DNA of 64,000 nucleotides from the NCBI RefSeq assembly GCF_020463795.1, contig NZ_CP080025.1, positions 4,647,501-4,711,500 of the forward strand, given 5' to 3'. The notes beneath the pieces are model-generated. The model did no database searches. It was not told the DNA's origin and worked only from the letters and a program-made list of their open reading frames with translations. Shown piece after piece: positions 53,247 to 61,139 of the stretch (the stretch's first letter is position 1; each line of letters starts with the position of its first letter). The translations under genes and the position numbers were made by a program. This DNA is from Echinicola marina. GTDB lineage: Bacteria > Bacteroidota > Bacteroidia > Cytophagales > Cyclobacteriaceae.

Positions 53247-55098
53247 GTACCTGCTGATATTCCTTTTATGGGGCTGGTCTGTGCCTGTTATTGCCCAATT
53301 GAAAATAGATTATTTTCAATTCCCCATCAAGCCGGGAGAGCGTAATTACCTTTCCGGGAATATGAGTGAAATACGCCCCAATCATTTCCACACCGGAATA
53401 GACATCAAAACTGATGGCCGACAAGGGCTTCCGGTTTATGCAGTGGCAGATGGGGAAGTTTATAGAATGAAAATTTCTTCCTTTGGTTATGGCAATGTGC
53501 TGTATCTGAAACATACCAATGGAATGTACACCCTCTATGGGCACTTAAGGGATTTTAATGACCGCATAGCTGATTTTATGTGGGAGAAGATGATCGAAGC
53601 AGAAGAAAATAACTTTGAAATCTACCCAGAGCCCAATGCCTTGCCGGTAAAAAAAGGGGAAATCATTGCCTACTCAGGAAATACAGGAAGCTCTGGAGGC
53701 CCCCATCTTCACTTTGAAATCAGGGACTCACTGGACAGGGCCGTAGATCCACTGAAATACGATTTTGAGGAAATTGAAGATAGCACACCTCCTACTCTTA
53801 CTTCCATCGCCCTTAGTCCCTTGGAACTTGATAGCCGAATCAATGGGAAATTTGAACGAACTGTCATCAAAGCCAACTTCCGTGGTAATCAATATGTGGT
53901 GGACCAACCCATACATATAACCGGAAAAGTCGGGATTGAAATCCGCGGCTATGACAAACTGGATGGCGCCTACAATAGAAATGGCTTTCCGCATTTTGAA
54001 ATTTATGAGGATGGTGAGAAAACCTTTGATGTCAATGTGGACAAGGTAGATTTTAACCTTGGTCGGTTTTTATTGTCCCATACCCATCAGAACAGCTATA
54101 CCAAACTGTACACAACAGCCTACAACCAATTTGACTATTACAGTCCAAAGCAGCTACATAGCGGGGCCATCGAAGTCAATCCAGACAGTATTAAAAACGT
54201 ACTGGTCAAATTGGAGGATGTTTTTGGTAACACTACTGATCTTAATCTCCAATTCAAAGGAGAAGCACCTAATTATGATATCCGCTACAACAGCCGCTCC
54301 AACAAGAAGGTGGAATTTTATCATAATTGGATGATATTAAGGACCGATAAAGTGGAGCAAAATAAACTGGCCAAGTTTTATGTAGATGGATTGATGTTGG
54401 ATGTGATGCTTGCCTATGAAGATCCACGGCACAGGACCTATATTTGGGATATGGAATATGGGGTTCCGGACTCTGTAGATGTATGCACGGAAATGATTTA
54501 TCCAGGGATACAGGCAAAAATACCATTCAATAAAGAACATTTCTTTAGCGATGGTTATACCCACATCAAGTTTGATAAGGAATCCTTATTGGAAAGCCTC
54601 TTCTTAAGTACAGAAAGGGGAAGTTATAATGGACGGCCTTCACTCAAAATCAATCACGACAGGGACGAATTTCTTAGGGATGAGATAGAAGTAAGCATGG
54701 ATGTTGCTGAATATTCTGGAGAGAAAGCCCATGTGCATGCCTATCAGCTTTACGAAAATGGTTGGAAGCAATTTTTGGGAGGACAATGGGAAGGAGATCA
54801 TTTCACCTTTAAAACCAAAAAATTTGGTACTTTTGTACTCGCTGAAGACAATACCCCTCCCAGCATTAGGCCCATAAGGGTCAATACTTCAAGTCTTAGG
54901 TTTGTTATTGGCGATGATAGATCAGGAATCAAAGACTTTGAAGCAAGGATAGATGGGGAATGGGTCATCATGCGCTATGAACACAAAAGCAATGTTATTT
55001 GGGCTCAGCAGACATCAAAAAAACCTTTTAAAGGTCAATTTGAGCTAAAAGTCACAGATAATGCAGGAAATTCAAAAGTTTTTTCAAGAAAACTCTAG
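53233..55098 (+). CDS. M23 family metallopeptidase, large
   Basis: The 621-residue protein starts at TTG 53233, which gives a signal peptide (LNKYLLIFLLWGWSVPVIAQ); the next in-frame ATG would lose it. The LytM domain at about 30-180 has HTGIDIKTDGRQG (HxxxD), LYGHLRDF and GGPHLHFEIRDS (HxH), a complete zinc site. About 430 further residues form beta-sandwich modules. M23 enzymes cut peptide cross-links of the cell wall; such long Bacteroidota versions act in the periplasm. Start overlap with the FAH gene suggests translational coupling. Confidence 0.9.
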   Translation: MRLNKYLLIFLLWGWSVPVIAQLKIDYFQFPIKPGERNYLSGNMSEIRPNHFHTGIDIKTDGRQGLPVYAVADGEVYRMKISSFGYGNVLYLKHTNGMYTLYGHLRDFNDRIADFMWEKMIEAEENNFEIYPEPNALPVKKGEIIAYSGNTGSSGGPHLHFEIRDSLDRAVDPLKYDFEEIEDSTPPTLTSIALSPLELDSRINGKFERTVIKANFRGNQYVVDQPIHITGKVGIEIRGYDKLDGAYNRNGFPHFEIYEDGEKTFDVNVDKVDFNLGRFLLSHTHQNSYTKLYTTAYNQFDYYSPKQLHSGAIEVNPDSIKNVLVKLEDVFGNTTDLNLQFKGEAPNYDIRYNSRSNKKVEFYHNWMILRTDKVEQNKLAKFYVDGLMLDVMLAYEDPRHRTYIWDMEYGVPDSVDVCTEMIYPGIQAKIPFNKEHFFSDGYTHIKFDKESLLESLFLSTERGSYNGRPSLKINHDRDEFLRDEIEVSMDVAEYSGEKAHVHAYQLYENGWKQFLGGQWEGDHFTFKTKKFGTFVLAEDNTPPSIRPIRVNTSSLRFVIGDDRSGIKDFEARIDGEWVIMRYEHKSNVIWAQQTSKKPFKGQFELKVTDNAGNSKVFSRKL

Positions 55099-55162
55099 AA
55101 TTTTAAAAAATAATCAAGAACTTTAATTGTCAATTTTACACTTAACCTAAATACAAAACAAC

Positions 55163-55612
55163 ATGGCACTGGAAATAGGAATGCAAGCGCCTGATTTTGA
55201 AGCCAAGATTCAGGACGGCAGCACGGTGAAATTATCTGATTATAAAGGTAAAAAAGTAGTCCTATATTTTTATCCAAAAGACAACACTCCTGGCTGTACT
55301 ACCCAAGCTTGTAATCTAAGAGATAACTATGATGCCTTGATGGATGCGGGCTATGTGGTTTTTGGAATCAGCACGGATTCAGAAAAATCCCATCAGAAGT
55401 TTATAGAAAAGCATGAACTTCCCTTTCCTTTGATCGCTGATGAGGACAAAAAGGTACACGAGCTTTACAATACCTGGAGAGAGAAAAAGAACTATGGCAG
55501 GACTTATATGGGTACGGTAAGGACTACCTTTGTCATCGATGAAGAAGGCAAAATTGCCGAGATCATTGATAAAATAAAAACAAAAGAACATTCAAATCAA
55601 ATACTTAAATAA
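55163..55612 (+). CDS. bcp: Thioredoxin-dependent thiol peroxidase (Bcp/PrxQ)
   Basis: The 149-residue peroxiredoxin has the peroxidatic C45 and resolving C50 in KDNTPGCTTQACNLRDN, the spacing of the PrxQ class. It reduces hydrogen and organic peroxides with electrons from thioredoxin in the cytoplasm. Length is normal. The transketolase genes follow after 10 bp, so cotranscription is possible. Confidence 0.95.
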   Translation: MALEIGMQAPDFEAKIQDGSTVKLSDYKGKKVVLYFYPKDNTPGCTTQACNLRDNYDALMDAGYVVFGISTDSEKSHQKFIEKHELPFPLIADEDKKVHELYNTWREKKNYGRTYMGTVRTTFVIDEEGKIAEIIDKIKTKEHSNQILK

Positions 55613-55622
55613 TTCCTTTAAA

Positions 55623-56474
55623 ATGGAAAAGCTATCCACCGAACAACTAAAAAAGACTGCCTCACAAGTGAGACGGGACATTTTACGTATGGTTCACGAA
55701 GTACAATCCGGGCACCCAGGTGCTTCTTTGGGATGTACAGAATTCTTCGTGGCACTGTATTTTAACCAAATGAATCATAAATCCGACTTCAGCATGGAGG
55801 GGAAAGGTGAAGACCTATTCTTTCTTTCCAATGGTCACATTTCACCAGTATGGTACAGTGTATTGGCCAGAAGCGGATATTTCAATACTGAAGAGCTAAA
55901 GACTTTTAGAAAGATCGATAGTAGATTACAAGGGCACCCAGCAACGGAAGAAGGCCTTCCAGGTATCAGAATTGCTTCCGGCTCATTGGGTCAGGGACTT
56001 TCTGTAGCCATTGGTGCTGCCCAAGCCAAAAAAATCGATGGTGATGAAGGGGTAGTTTATGCCTTGATGGGAGATGGTGAGCAACAAGAAGGACAAATCT
56101 GGGAAGCAGCTATGTATGCCCCACACCATAAAGTGGACAATTTGATTGCTACCATTGACTTCAATGGCCAGCAAATAGATGGTCCTACCGATGCGGTAAT
56201 GAACCTACAGGATCTAAAAGCTAAATGGGAAGCTTTTGGCTGGGAAGTGATCGACACCCTTAAGGGCAACGATATGGAATCAGTAGTTGCTGGTTTAGAG
56301 TATGCCAAAACCCTATTGGGCAAAGGTAAACCGGTATTGAACCTGCTTCATACAGAAATGGGATATGGCGTTGATTTTATGGTAGGTACCCACAAGTGGC
56401 ACGGAATCGCTCCAAGTGATGAACAATTGGAGAATGCCTTGGGTCAATTGGAAGAAACCCTTGGTGACTATTAA
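55623..56474 (+). CDS. Transketolase, N-terminal subunit
   Basis: The 283-residue protein is the thiamine-diphosphate-binding half: VQSGHPGASLGCTEFFVALY, GSLGQGLSVAIGAAQAKK, and the cofactor motif GDGEQQEGQIWEAAMYAPHH with the metal ligand in TIDFNGQQIDGPT. Split transketolases are usual in Bacteroidota and archaea. It pairs with the subunit at 56540-57508 to move two-carbon units in the pentose phosphate pathway. Confidence 0.95.
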   Translation: MEKLSTEQLKKTASQVRRDILRMVHEVQSGHPGASLGCTEFFVALYFNQMNHKSDFSMEGKGEDLFFLSNGHISPVWYSVLARSGYFNTEELKTFRKIDSRLQGHPATEEGLPGIRIASGSLGQGLSVAIGAAQAKKIDGDEGVVYALMGDGEQQEGQIWEAAMYAPHHKVDNLIATIDFNGQQIDGPTDAVMNLQDLKAKWEAFGWEVIDTLKGNDMESVVAGLEYAKTLLGKGKPVLNLLHTEMGYGVDFMVGTHKWHGIAPSDEQLENALGQLEETLGDY

Positions 56475-56539
56475 TCAACAAAACCGTTAACCGCCCAGTT
56501 ATTGAATACCTTCAAGCATTGGGCTTAACAGATCAAAAA

Positions 56540-57508
56540 ATGGAAAAGACTTTAGAAACTAAATTCACCTATACAGAAAAGCAAGATACCCGTTCTGGAT
56601 TTGGGGATGGCTTGCTAGAAGCAGGACGCAAAAATCCTAATGTAGTGGGACTTTGCGCTGACCTTATCGGCTCTCTTAAGATGGGTGCCTTCCAAAAAGA
56701 ATTCCCTGAGAGATTCTTCCAGGTAGGAATTGCCGAAGCCAATATGATGGGCTTGGCAGCTGGTATGAGCATCAATGGTAAAATTCCTTTTACCGGTACC
56801 TTTGCCAATTTCTCTACTGGCCGTGTATATGACCAAATTCGTCAGTCCATTGCCTATTCAGAGAAAAACGTAAAGATCTGTGCTTCTCACGCTGGATTGA
56901 CCTTGGGAGAAGACGGTGCTACCCACCAGATCCTTGAAGATTTGGGAATGATGAGGATGTTACCTAATATGACGGTAATCAACCCTTGTGATTATAACCA
57001 AACCAAGGCAGCAACCATGGCCATTGCTGAATACGAAGGACCTGTATACTTGAGGTTTGGTCGTCCCAAATGGCCTATCTTCACTCCTACTGACCAAAAA
57101 TTTGAAATTGGTAAAGCTTGGAAAATGATTGAAGGTACAGATGTGACCATCTTTGCAACCGGTCATTTGGTATGGGAAGCAGTAGTAGCGGAAGCTAAAT
57201 TGAGAGAAGAAGGTATCAGTGCCGAAGTGATCAATATTCATACGATCAAACCTTTGGATACTGAAGCTATCTTGGAATCTGTTGCCAAAACTGGTGCCTG
57301 TGTAACTGCTGAAGAACACCAGTACAATGGTGGTCTTGGTGACAGTGTTGCCCAAACTTTGGCCAGAAACAATCCATCCCCTCAGGAATTCATTGGTGTA
57401 GACGATTCATTTGGCGAGTCTGGCACCCCAACTGACCTATTGGAAAAATATGGATTGAATGCTGACAATATTGTTAAAGCTGCAAAGAAGGCTATTGCAA
57501 GAAAATAA
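56540..57508 (+). CDS. Transketolase, C-terminal subunit
   Basis: The 322-residue protein holds the pyrimidine-binding domain (FQVGIAEANMMGLAAGMSIN with the catalytic Glu) and the C-terminal domain (ISAEVINIHTIKPLDTEAIL). ATG 56540 is preferred; the frame is open to 56519 but those codons are not family-like. It lies 65 bp after the N-terminal subunit and is closed by a strong terminator. Confidence 0.95.
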   Translation: MEKTLETKFTYTEKQDTRSGFGDGLLEAGRKNPNVVGLCADLIGSLKMGAFQKEFPERFFQVGIAEANMMGLAAGMSINGKIPFTGTFANFSTGRVYDQIRQSIAYSEKNVKICASHAGLTLGEDGATHQILEDLGMMRMLPNMTVINPCDYNQTKAATMAIAEYEGPVYLRFGRPKWPIFTPTDQKFEIGKAWKMIEGTDVTIFATGHLVWEAVVAEAKLREEGISAEVINIHTIKPLDTEAILESVAKTGACVTAEEHQYNGGLGDSVAQTLARNNPSPQEFIGVDDSFGESGTPTDLLEKYGLNADNIVKAAKKAIARK

Positions 57509-57535
57509 GTGGTTGATCCATCGTAGTATAATTAA

Positions 57536-57567
57536 AGCAGCGCCCAGCAAGGCGCTGCTTTTTTATT
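57536..57567 (+). terminator. Rho-independent terminator of the transketolase genes
   Basis: AGCAGCGCC pairs with GGCGCTGCT around a six-base loop and is followed by TTTTTATT. Confidence 0.9.
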
Positions 57568-57711
57568 ATCCGCCAATTAGATTCCTAAGCCATCTAAATC
57601 CAAATACCATCTATGGGGCAGTATACTGTATGCCCTTCAAAATATTCAGATCCATTCGCTATACATTACCTTTAAAGCATTAATTTAATGGCAGCATTGA
57701 ACAAATCAACC

Positions 57712-58635
57712 ATGAAAAATAACCTGATCAAACTTTTCTGTCTTTTTATCCTTATCCAACCACTGCCACTATTGGGACAGGAGCTTTCATTTAAAGAGAC
57801 TGCTGAAGGGATATTACTTCTTGAAGATGACCAAGCCCGTTATTTTTACCAAACCGCCACTAAAGGCTTAGAGGGAAAATATCCAAGGGCCAATTATATA
57901 CACCCTTTATATGGTCTAAACGGAGAAATTCTTACCGAGGACTTTCCTGAAGATCACTTTCACCACCGAGGAATTTTCTGGACTTGGCATCAACTGTATG
58001 TAAATGGGCAACGCATCGCCGACCCTTGGTTTTGTGAGGGAATCAGCTGGAAGGTGACAAACTCCCAAACCTATATCGAAAATAACATGGCTACTTTAGA
58101 AGCTGAAGTCCTCTGGATTTCAGACAGTCTAAACCAACAAGCGGTGTTAAAGGAAAATGTCAAAATCACCTATCAAAAGCAATCAAATCAAACCTATAGC
58201 CTTAATTTTGAGATCAAGCTCACAGCCCTAATGGACAAATTACAGCTAGGAGGTTCTGAGGATGAAAAGGGCTACGGAGGCTTTTCTCCACGAATCAAAT
58301 TACCAGAAGACATCCAATTCACCTCTGCAGGAAAGAAAATTATTCCGCAAAACCTTCCTGTCCAGGCCGGACCTTGGATGAATCTCGAAGGTTCCTTTAA
58401 TGGAAAATCAAAATCTGGTATTGTGATCATGGGTGAACCAGATAAACTTCCCAATTACAAGGGATGGATATTAAGAAATACCAATAGCATGCAAAACATG
58501 GCTTTTCCTGGTCGGATTCCGATTGAATTAGACAAAGAAAAACCCTTGATTTTCAAAAATCAGTTATTGGTCCATAACAATCTAAATACCCAAGAAATTG
58601 ATCAATACTATAAAGAATTTATAAATCATCAATAG
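57712..58635 (+). CDS. PmoA/DUF6807 family exported protein
   Basis: The 307-residue protein has a signal peptide (MKNNLIKLFCLFILIQPLPL, then LGQELSF). The DUF6807 pattern is NYIHPLYGLNGEILTEDFPE, then DHFHHRGIFWTWHQLYVNG, with a histidine cluster, and MNLEGSFNGKSKSGIVIMGE. Members are annotated PmoA-like and occur in polysaccharide loci; activity is unknown. The IS4 element begins at 58630, so the last codon CAA and the stop TAG come from the insertion; the uninterrupted gene would have ended CGC TAA. The protein is therefore almost unchanged. Confidence 0.8.
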   Translation: MKNNLIKLFCLFILIQPLPLLGQELSFKETAEGILLLEDDQARYFYQTATKGLEGKYPRANYIHPLYGLNGEILTEDFPEDHFHHRGIFWTWHQLYVNGQRIADPWFCEGISWKVTNSQTYIENNMATLEAEVLWISDSLNQQAVLKENVKITYQKQSNQTYSLNFEIKLTALMDKLQLGGSEDEKGYGGFSPRIKLPEDIQFTSAGKKIIPQNLPVQAGPWMNLEGSFNGKSKSGIVIMGEPDKLPNYKGWILRNTNSMQNMAFPGRIPIELDKEKPLIFKNQLLVHNNLNTQEIDQYYKEFINHQ

Positions 58636-59964
58636 CGTCCTAAATAAAAAAATGGGAGGTCTTAATTTTTGCCCAAAATAGTTATTTTGGGTTTGCACCA
58701 AAAACTCAGACCTCCCATGGGTAATATTACATTGTTTTCACAAATTATTAAAAAGATAGACCGATCAATTTTCAAGAATTTGGTAAAGGAAAAGCAGACC
58801 AATAAGGGCTGCAAGGGATTTGATAGCTGGACGCATCTTGTCTCGATGTTGTTCTGCCATTTTGCCAAGAGCACCTCGGTAAGGGACATTTCCAACGGAC
58901 TCCGGTCTGCCACCGGTAACCTTAACCATCTTGGTATTTCCAGGGCCCCTTCCAAATCAAGTATCAGCTATCAGAACAAACGAAGGGATTCGGACCTGTT
59001 CAGGGACCTTTACTATTCCCTGCTGGGAAGTTTAGGACAGCAGGCTTCCATTAAGAGGTCCAAACTCAGGATCAAGGTTCCTGTTTATTTGCTGGATGCC
59101 ACGGTGATCAGCCTTTGCCTTTCGGTTTTTGACTGGGCTACTTTCCGTACCAAAAAGGGAGCTGTAAAGATGCACACCCTGCTGGAATATGACGGGAAAC
59201 TCCCTGTTTACGTGAACATTACCGAGGGGAGTGTGGGGGACAATAAAGGGGCTTACGACATCCCCCTGGAAAAAGGGTCGGTGATCGTCGCCGACCGGTA
59301 TTACAATGACTTTCCCATGCTCAACGTCTGGGACAGCAAAGAGGTGTTCTTCGTGATCAGGCACAAGGGCAACCTTGCTTTCAGTACCGTCGAAGAACGG
59401 GAACTGCCCACAACAACCGCCCAACATGTGCTCAAGGACGAAGAAATCGAACTGACCAACCCACAATCCAAAGCCAAGTACCCGGGAAGGCTCAGAAGAG
59501 TGGCCGTATGGGATGAGGAAAACCAGCAGACCATAGAACTGATCACCAACAACTTTGCTTGGGCCGCCCAGACCATTGGGGATCTCTACAAATCAAGATG
59601 GGAGATTGAGGTGTTTTTTCGGGACATCAAACAATTGCTGCATATCAAAACCTTTATCGGAACCTCCAAAAATGCGGTAATGACCCAAATATGGACCGCT
59701 TTGATCACCATCCTGTTGCTCAAAGTCATGAAGGCTACCGCAAAATTCGGCTGGCACCTGTCCAATCTTGTCGCCTTTATCCGGCTTAATATCTTTGTTA
59801 AAATCGAACTGCAGAAATGGCTCGACAGCCCCTTCATGGAACCCGATAAACCACCCCAGAATATAGTACAGGGGGATCTGTTTGCTCAAACTCCTTAATA
59901 TGTCCCTAATTTAGATTTAAACACAGGATAAAGGGCTTATCAAAAATTATTTAGGACAGCATTG
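58630..59964 (+). mobile_element. IS4-family insertion sequence with 9-bp target duplication
   Basis: The element is about 1335 bp. Terminal inverted repeats: CAATAGC-GTCCTAAATAA at the left against CAATGCTGTCCTAAATAA (reverse of the right end, to 59964). The 9-bp direct repeat ATAAATCAT flanks it at 58621-58629 and 59965-59973. Both borders are supported by the repeats and by restoration of the interrupted gene end. Confidence 0.9.
58717..59898 (+). CDS. IS4 family transposase
   Basis: Starting at ATG 58717 the protein has 393 residues: MGNITLFSQIIKKIDRSIFK with DUF4372-type N-terminal domain, then the DDE core. The catalytic Asp residues lie in VYLLDATVISLC and IVADRYYNDF, and the Glu in the Y-E-type block SRWEIEVFFRDIKQLLHIKT. 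The frame is intact. A TTG at 58669 upstream is not used because the N-terminus from ATG matches relatives. The gene is GC-richer than the neighbours, suggesting recent arrival. Confidence 0.93.
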   Translation: MGNITLFSQIIKKIDRSIFKNLVKEKQTNKGCKGFDSWTHLVSMLFCHFAKSTSVRDISNGLRSATGNLNHLGISRAPSKSSISYQNKRRDSDLFRDLYYSLLGSLGQQASIKRSKLRIKVPVYLLDATVISLCLSVFDWATFRTKKGAVKMHTLLEYDGKLPVYVNITEGSVGDNKGAYDIPLEKGSVIVADRYYNDFPMLNVWDSKEVFFVIRHKGNLAFSTVEERELPTTTAQHVLKDEEIELTNPQSKAKYPGRLRRVAVWDEENQQTIELITNNFAWAAQTIGDLYKSRWEIEVFFRDIKQLLHIKTFIGTSKNAVMTQIWTALITILLLKVMKATAKFGWHLSNLVAFIRLNIFVKIELQKWLDSPFMEPDKPPQNIVQGDLFAQTP

Positions 59965-60037
59965 ATAAATCATCGCTAAACTAGTCTATAATTCCAATGC
60001 TCTTCTACATTTGCAATGTGAAAGAGCTAATATAGCT

Positions 60038-60131
60038 GGATTTAAAACCCCATATTATTTGAGTTCCTGATTGCAAATCGGGAACAGCATTTGTCCCCTG
60101 TTATCAACGTTCCTGAATTTTTATCAGGAAC
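60038..60131. repeat. Intergenic hairpin pair related to the 46.0-kb element
   Basis: GGATTTAAAACCC (60038-60050) precedes a hairpin GTTCC-GATT with AATC-GGAAC (60063-60085). A second hairpin GTTCCTGA with TCAGGAAC follows at 60109-60131. The first part repeats the layout at 46034-46091. Confidence 0.6.
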
Positions 60132-60259
60132 GAATTCTAATCGCTTCTTGAGAAAAAAACCTCACATTTACCACTTATAAAAGATATCTATCAAATAGAA
60201 AAAATGATTGTAACTTAGTGTTCCTTTTGGAAAAAGCTATTGTTTTACGTCAATTAACC

Positions 60260-61066
60260 ATGGAATTTACCTCAAACAAAAAGTTAGCAGAAGAACAGCT
60301 GCTAAAAGTCTCTAGGATGAAACCAGTGATCAAACCCACTAAACCACATAAACATGCGGGTTATCATGAATTGATTTTTCTTTTTCAAGGGGCTGGGCAC
60401 CATACAATTGGTGATGAAACTTTTGAGGTTCACCCTCCTACGGGCTTTTACCTAGGACCAGGTCAAGTGCATTGTTGGGATTTTTCCAAAATTCCAGATG
60501 GTTTTGTCATTCTGTTCAAAGAAGAAGTACTTTCACTTTATCCAAAGGCCCAAAACTATCTTTTCAACTTCCCCAAACACTTTGACATAGTGGATAAGGG
60601 AGATTTTTTTAAGATGTTGGAAGAATTTTACCGCGAGTTTAAGGCCGGAGAAAACTTGGACATATTAGCGGCATTCCTCAATTTACTTGTACTGAAAGGC
60701 TTTGAGTACTCCACCCAAAGTAAACAAACAGATCCCAAAGTGGCCAATGACTTTTCCCTTTTCAAAAGTTTGCTGAATGAGCATTTTATAGAATTAAAAA
60801 GTGCTGAGGATTATGCCAAACTGATGGGAATATCTGTAAAAAAGCTAAATAAGACCTGTCAGTCAGCCGTTAATGCCACTGCTAAGGAACTCATCAAAGA
60901 GCGGGTATTAATGGAAGCAAAGAACCTTTTGACCCATACCAACAATAATGTTTCAGAAATTGCCCATTTGCTTAACTTCACCGATTCCTCAAACTTTGTG
61001 AAGTTTTTCAAATCCTCCACCACCCTGACACCTATGGATTACAGAAGTAGGGCAAATACCCAATAA
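60260..61066 (+). CDS. AraC family transcriptional regulator
   Basis: The 268-residue protein has an N-terminal cupin (HKHAGYHELIFLFQGAGHHT, then GFYLGPGQVHCWDF) and a C-terminal double HTH (AEDYAKLMGISVKKLNKTCQ, then NNVSEIAHLLNFTDSSNFVK followed by FFKSSTTLTPMDYR). ATG 60260 is preferred over an in-frame GTG 14 codons earlier. The TonB receptor gene lies 73 bp downstream in the same direction and is a candidate target. Confidence 0.9.
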   Translation: MEFTSNKKLAEEQLLKVSRMKPVIKPTKPHKHAGYHELIFLFQGAGHHTIGDETFEVHPPTGFYLGPGQVHCWDFSKIPDGFVILFKEEVLSLYPKAQNYLFNFPKHFDIVDKGDFFKMLEEFYREFKAGENLDILAAFLNLLVLKGFEYSTQSKQTDPKVANDFSLFKSLLNEHFIELKSAEDYAKLMGISVKKLNKTCQSAVNATAKELIKERVLMEAKNLLTHTNNNVSEIAHLLNFTDSSNFVKFFKSSTTLTPMDYRSRANTQ

Positions 61067-61139
61067 TACCATAATTGGGAAATAATTACCGTTAACAAAA
61101 TTCTGCAGAAAGTAAATTTGCAGAAAATCAAAATATATT

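Noticed and set aside
59032-59889. Minus-strand frames within the IS4 transposase
   Set aside because: They are complements of the DDE transposase coding sequence without any domain match.
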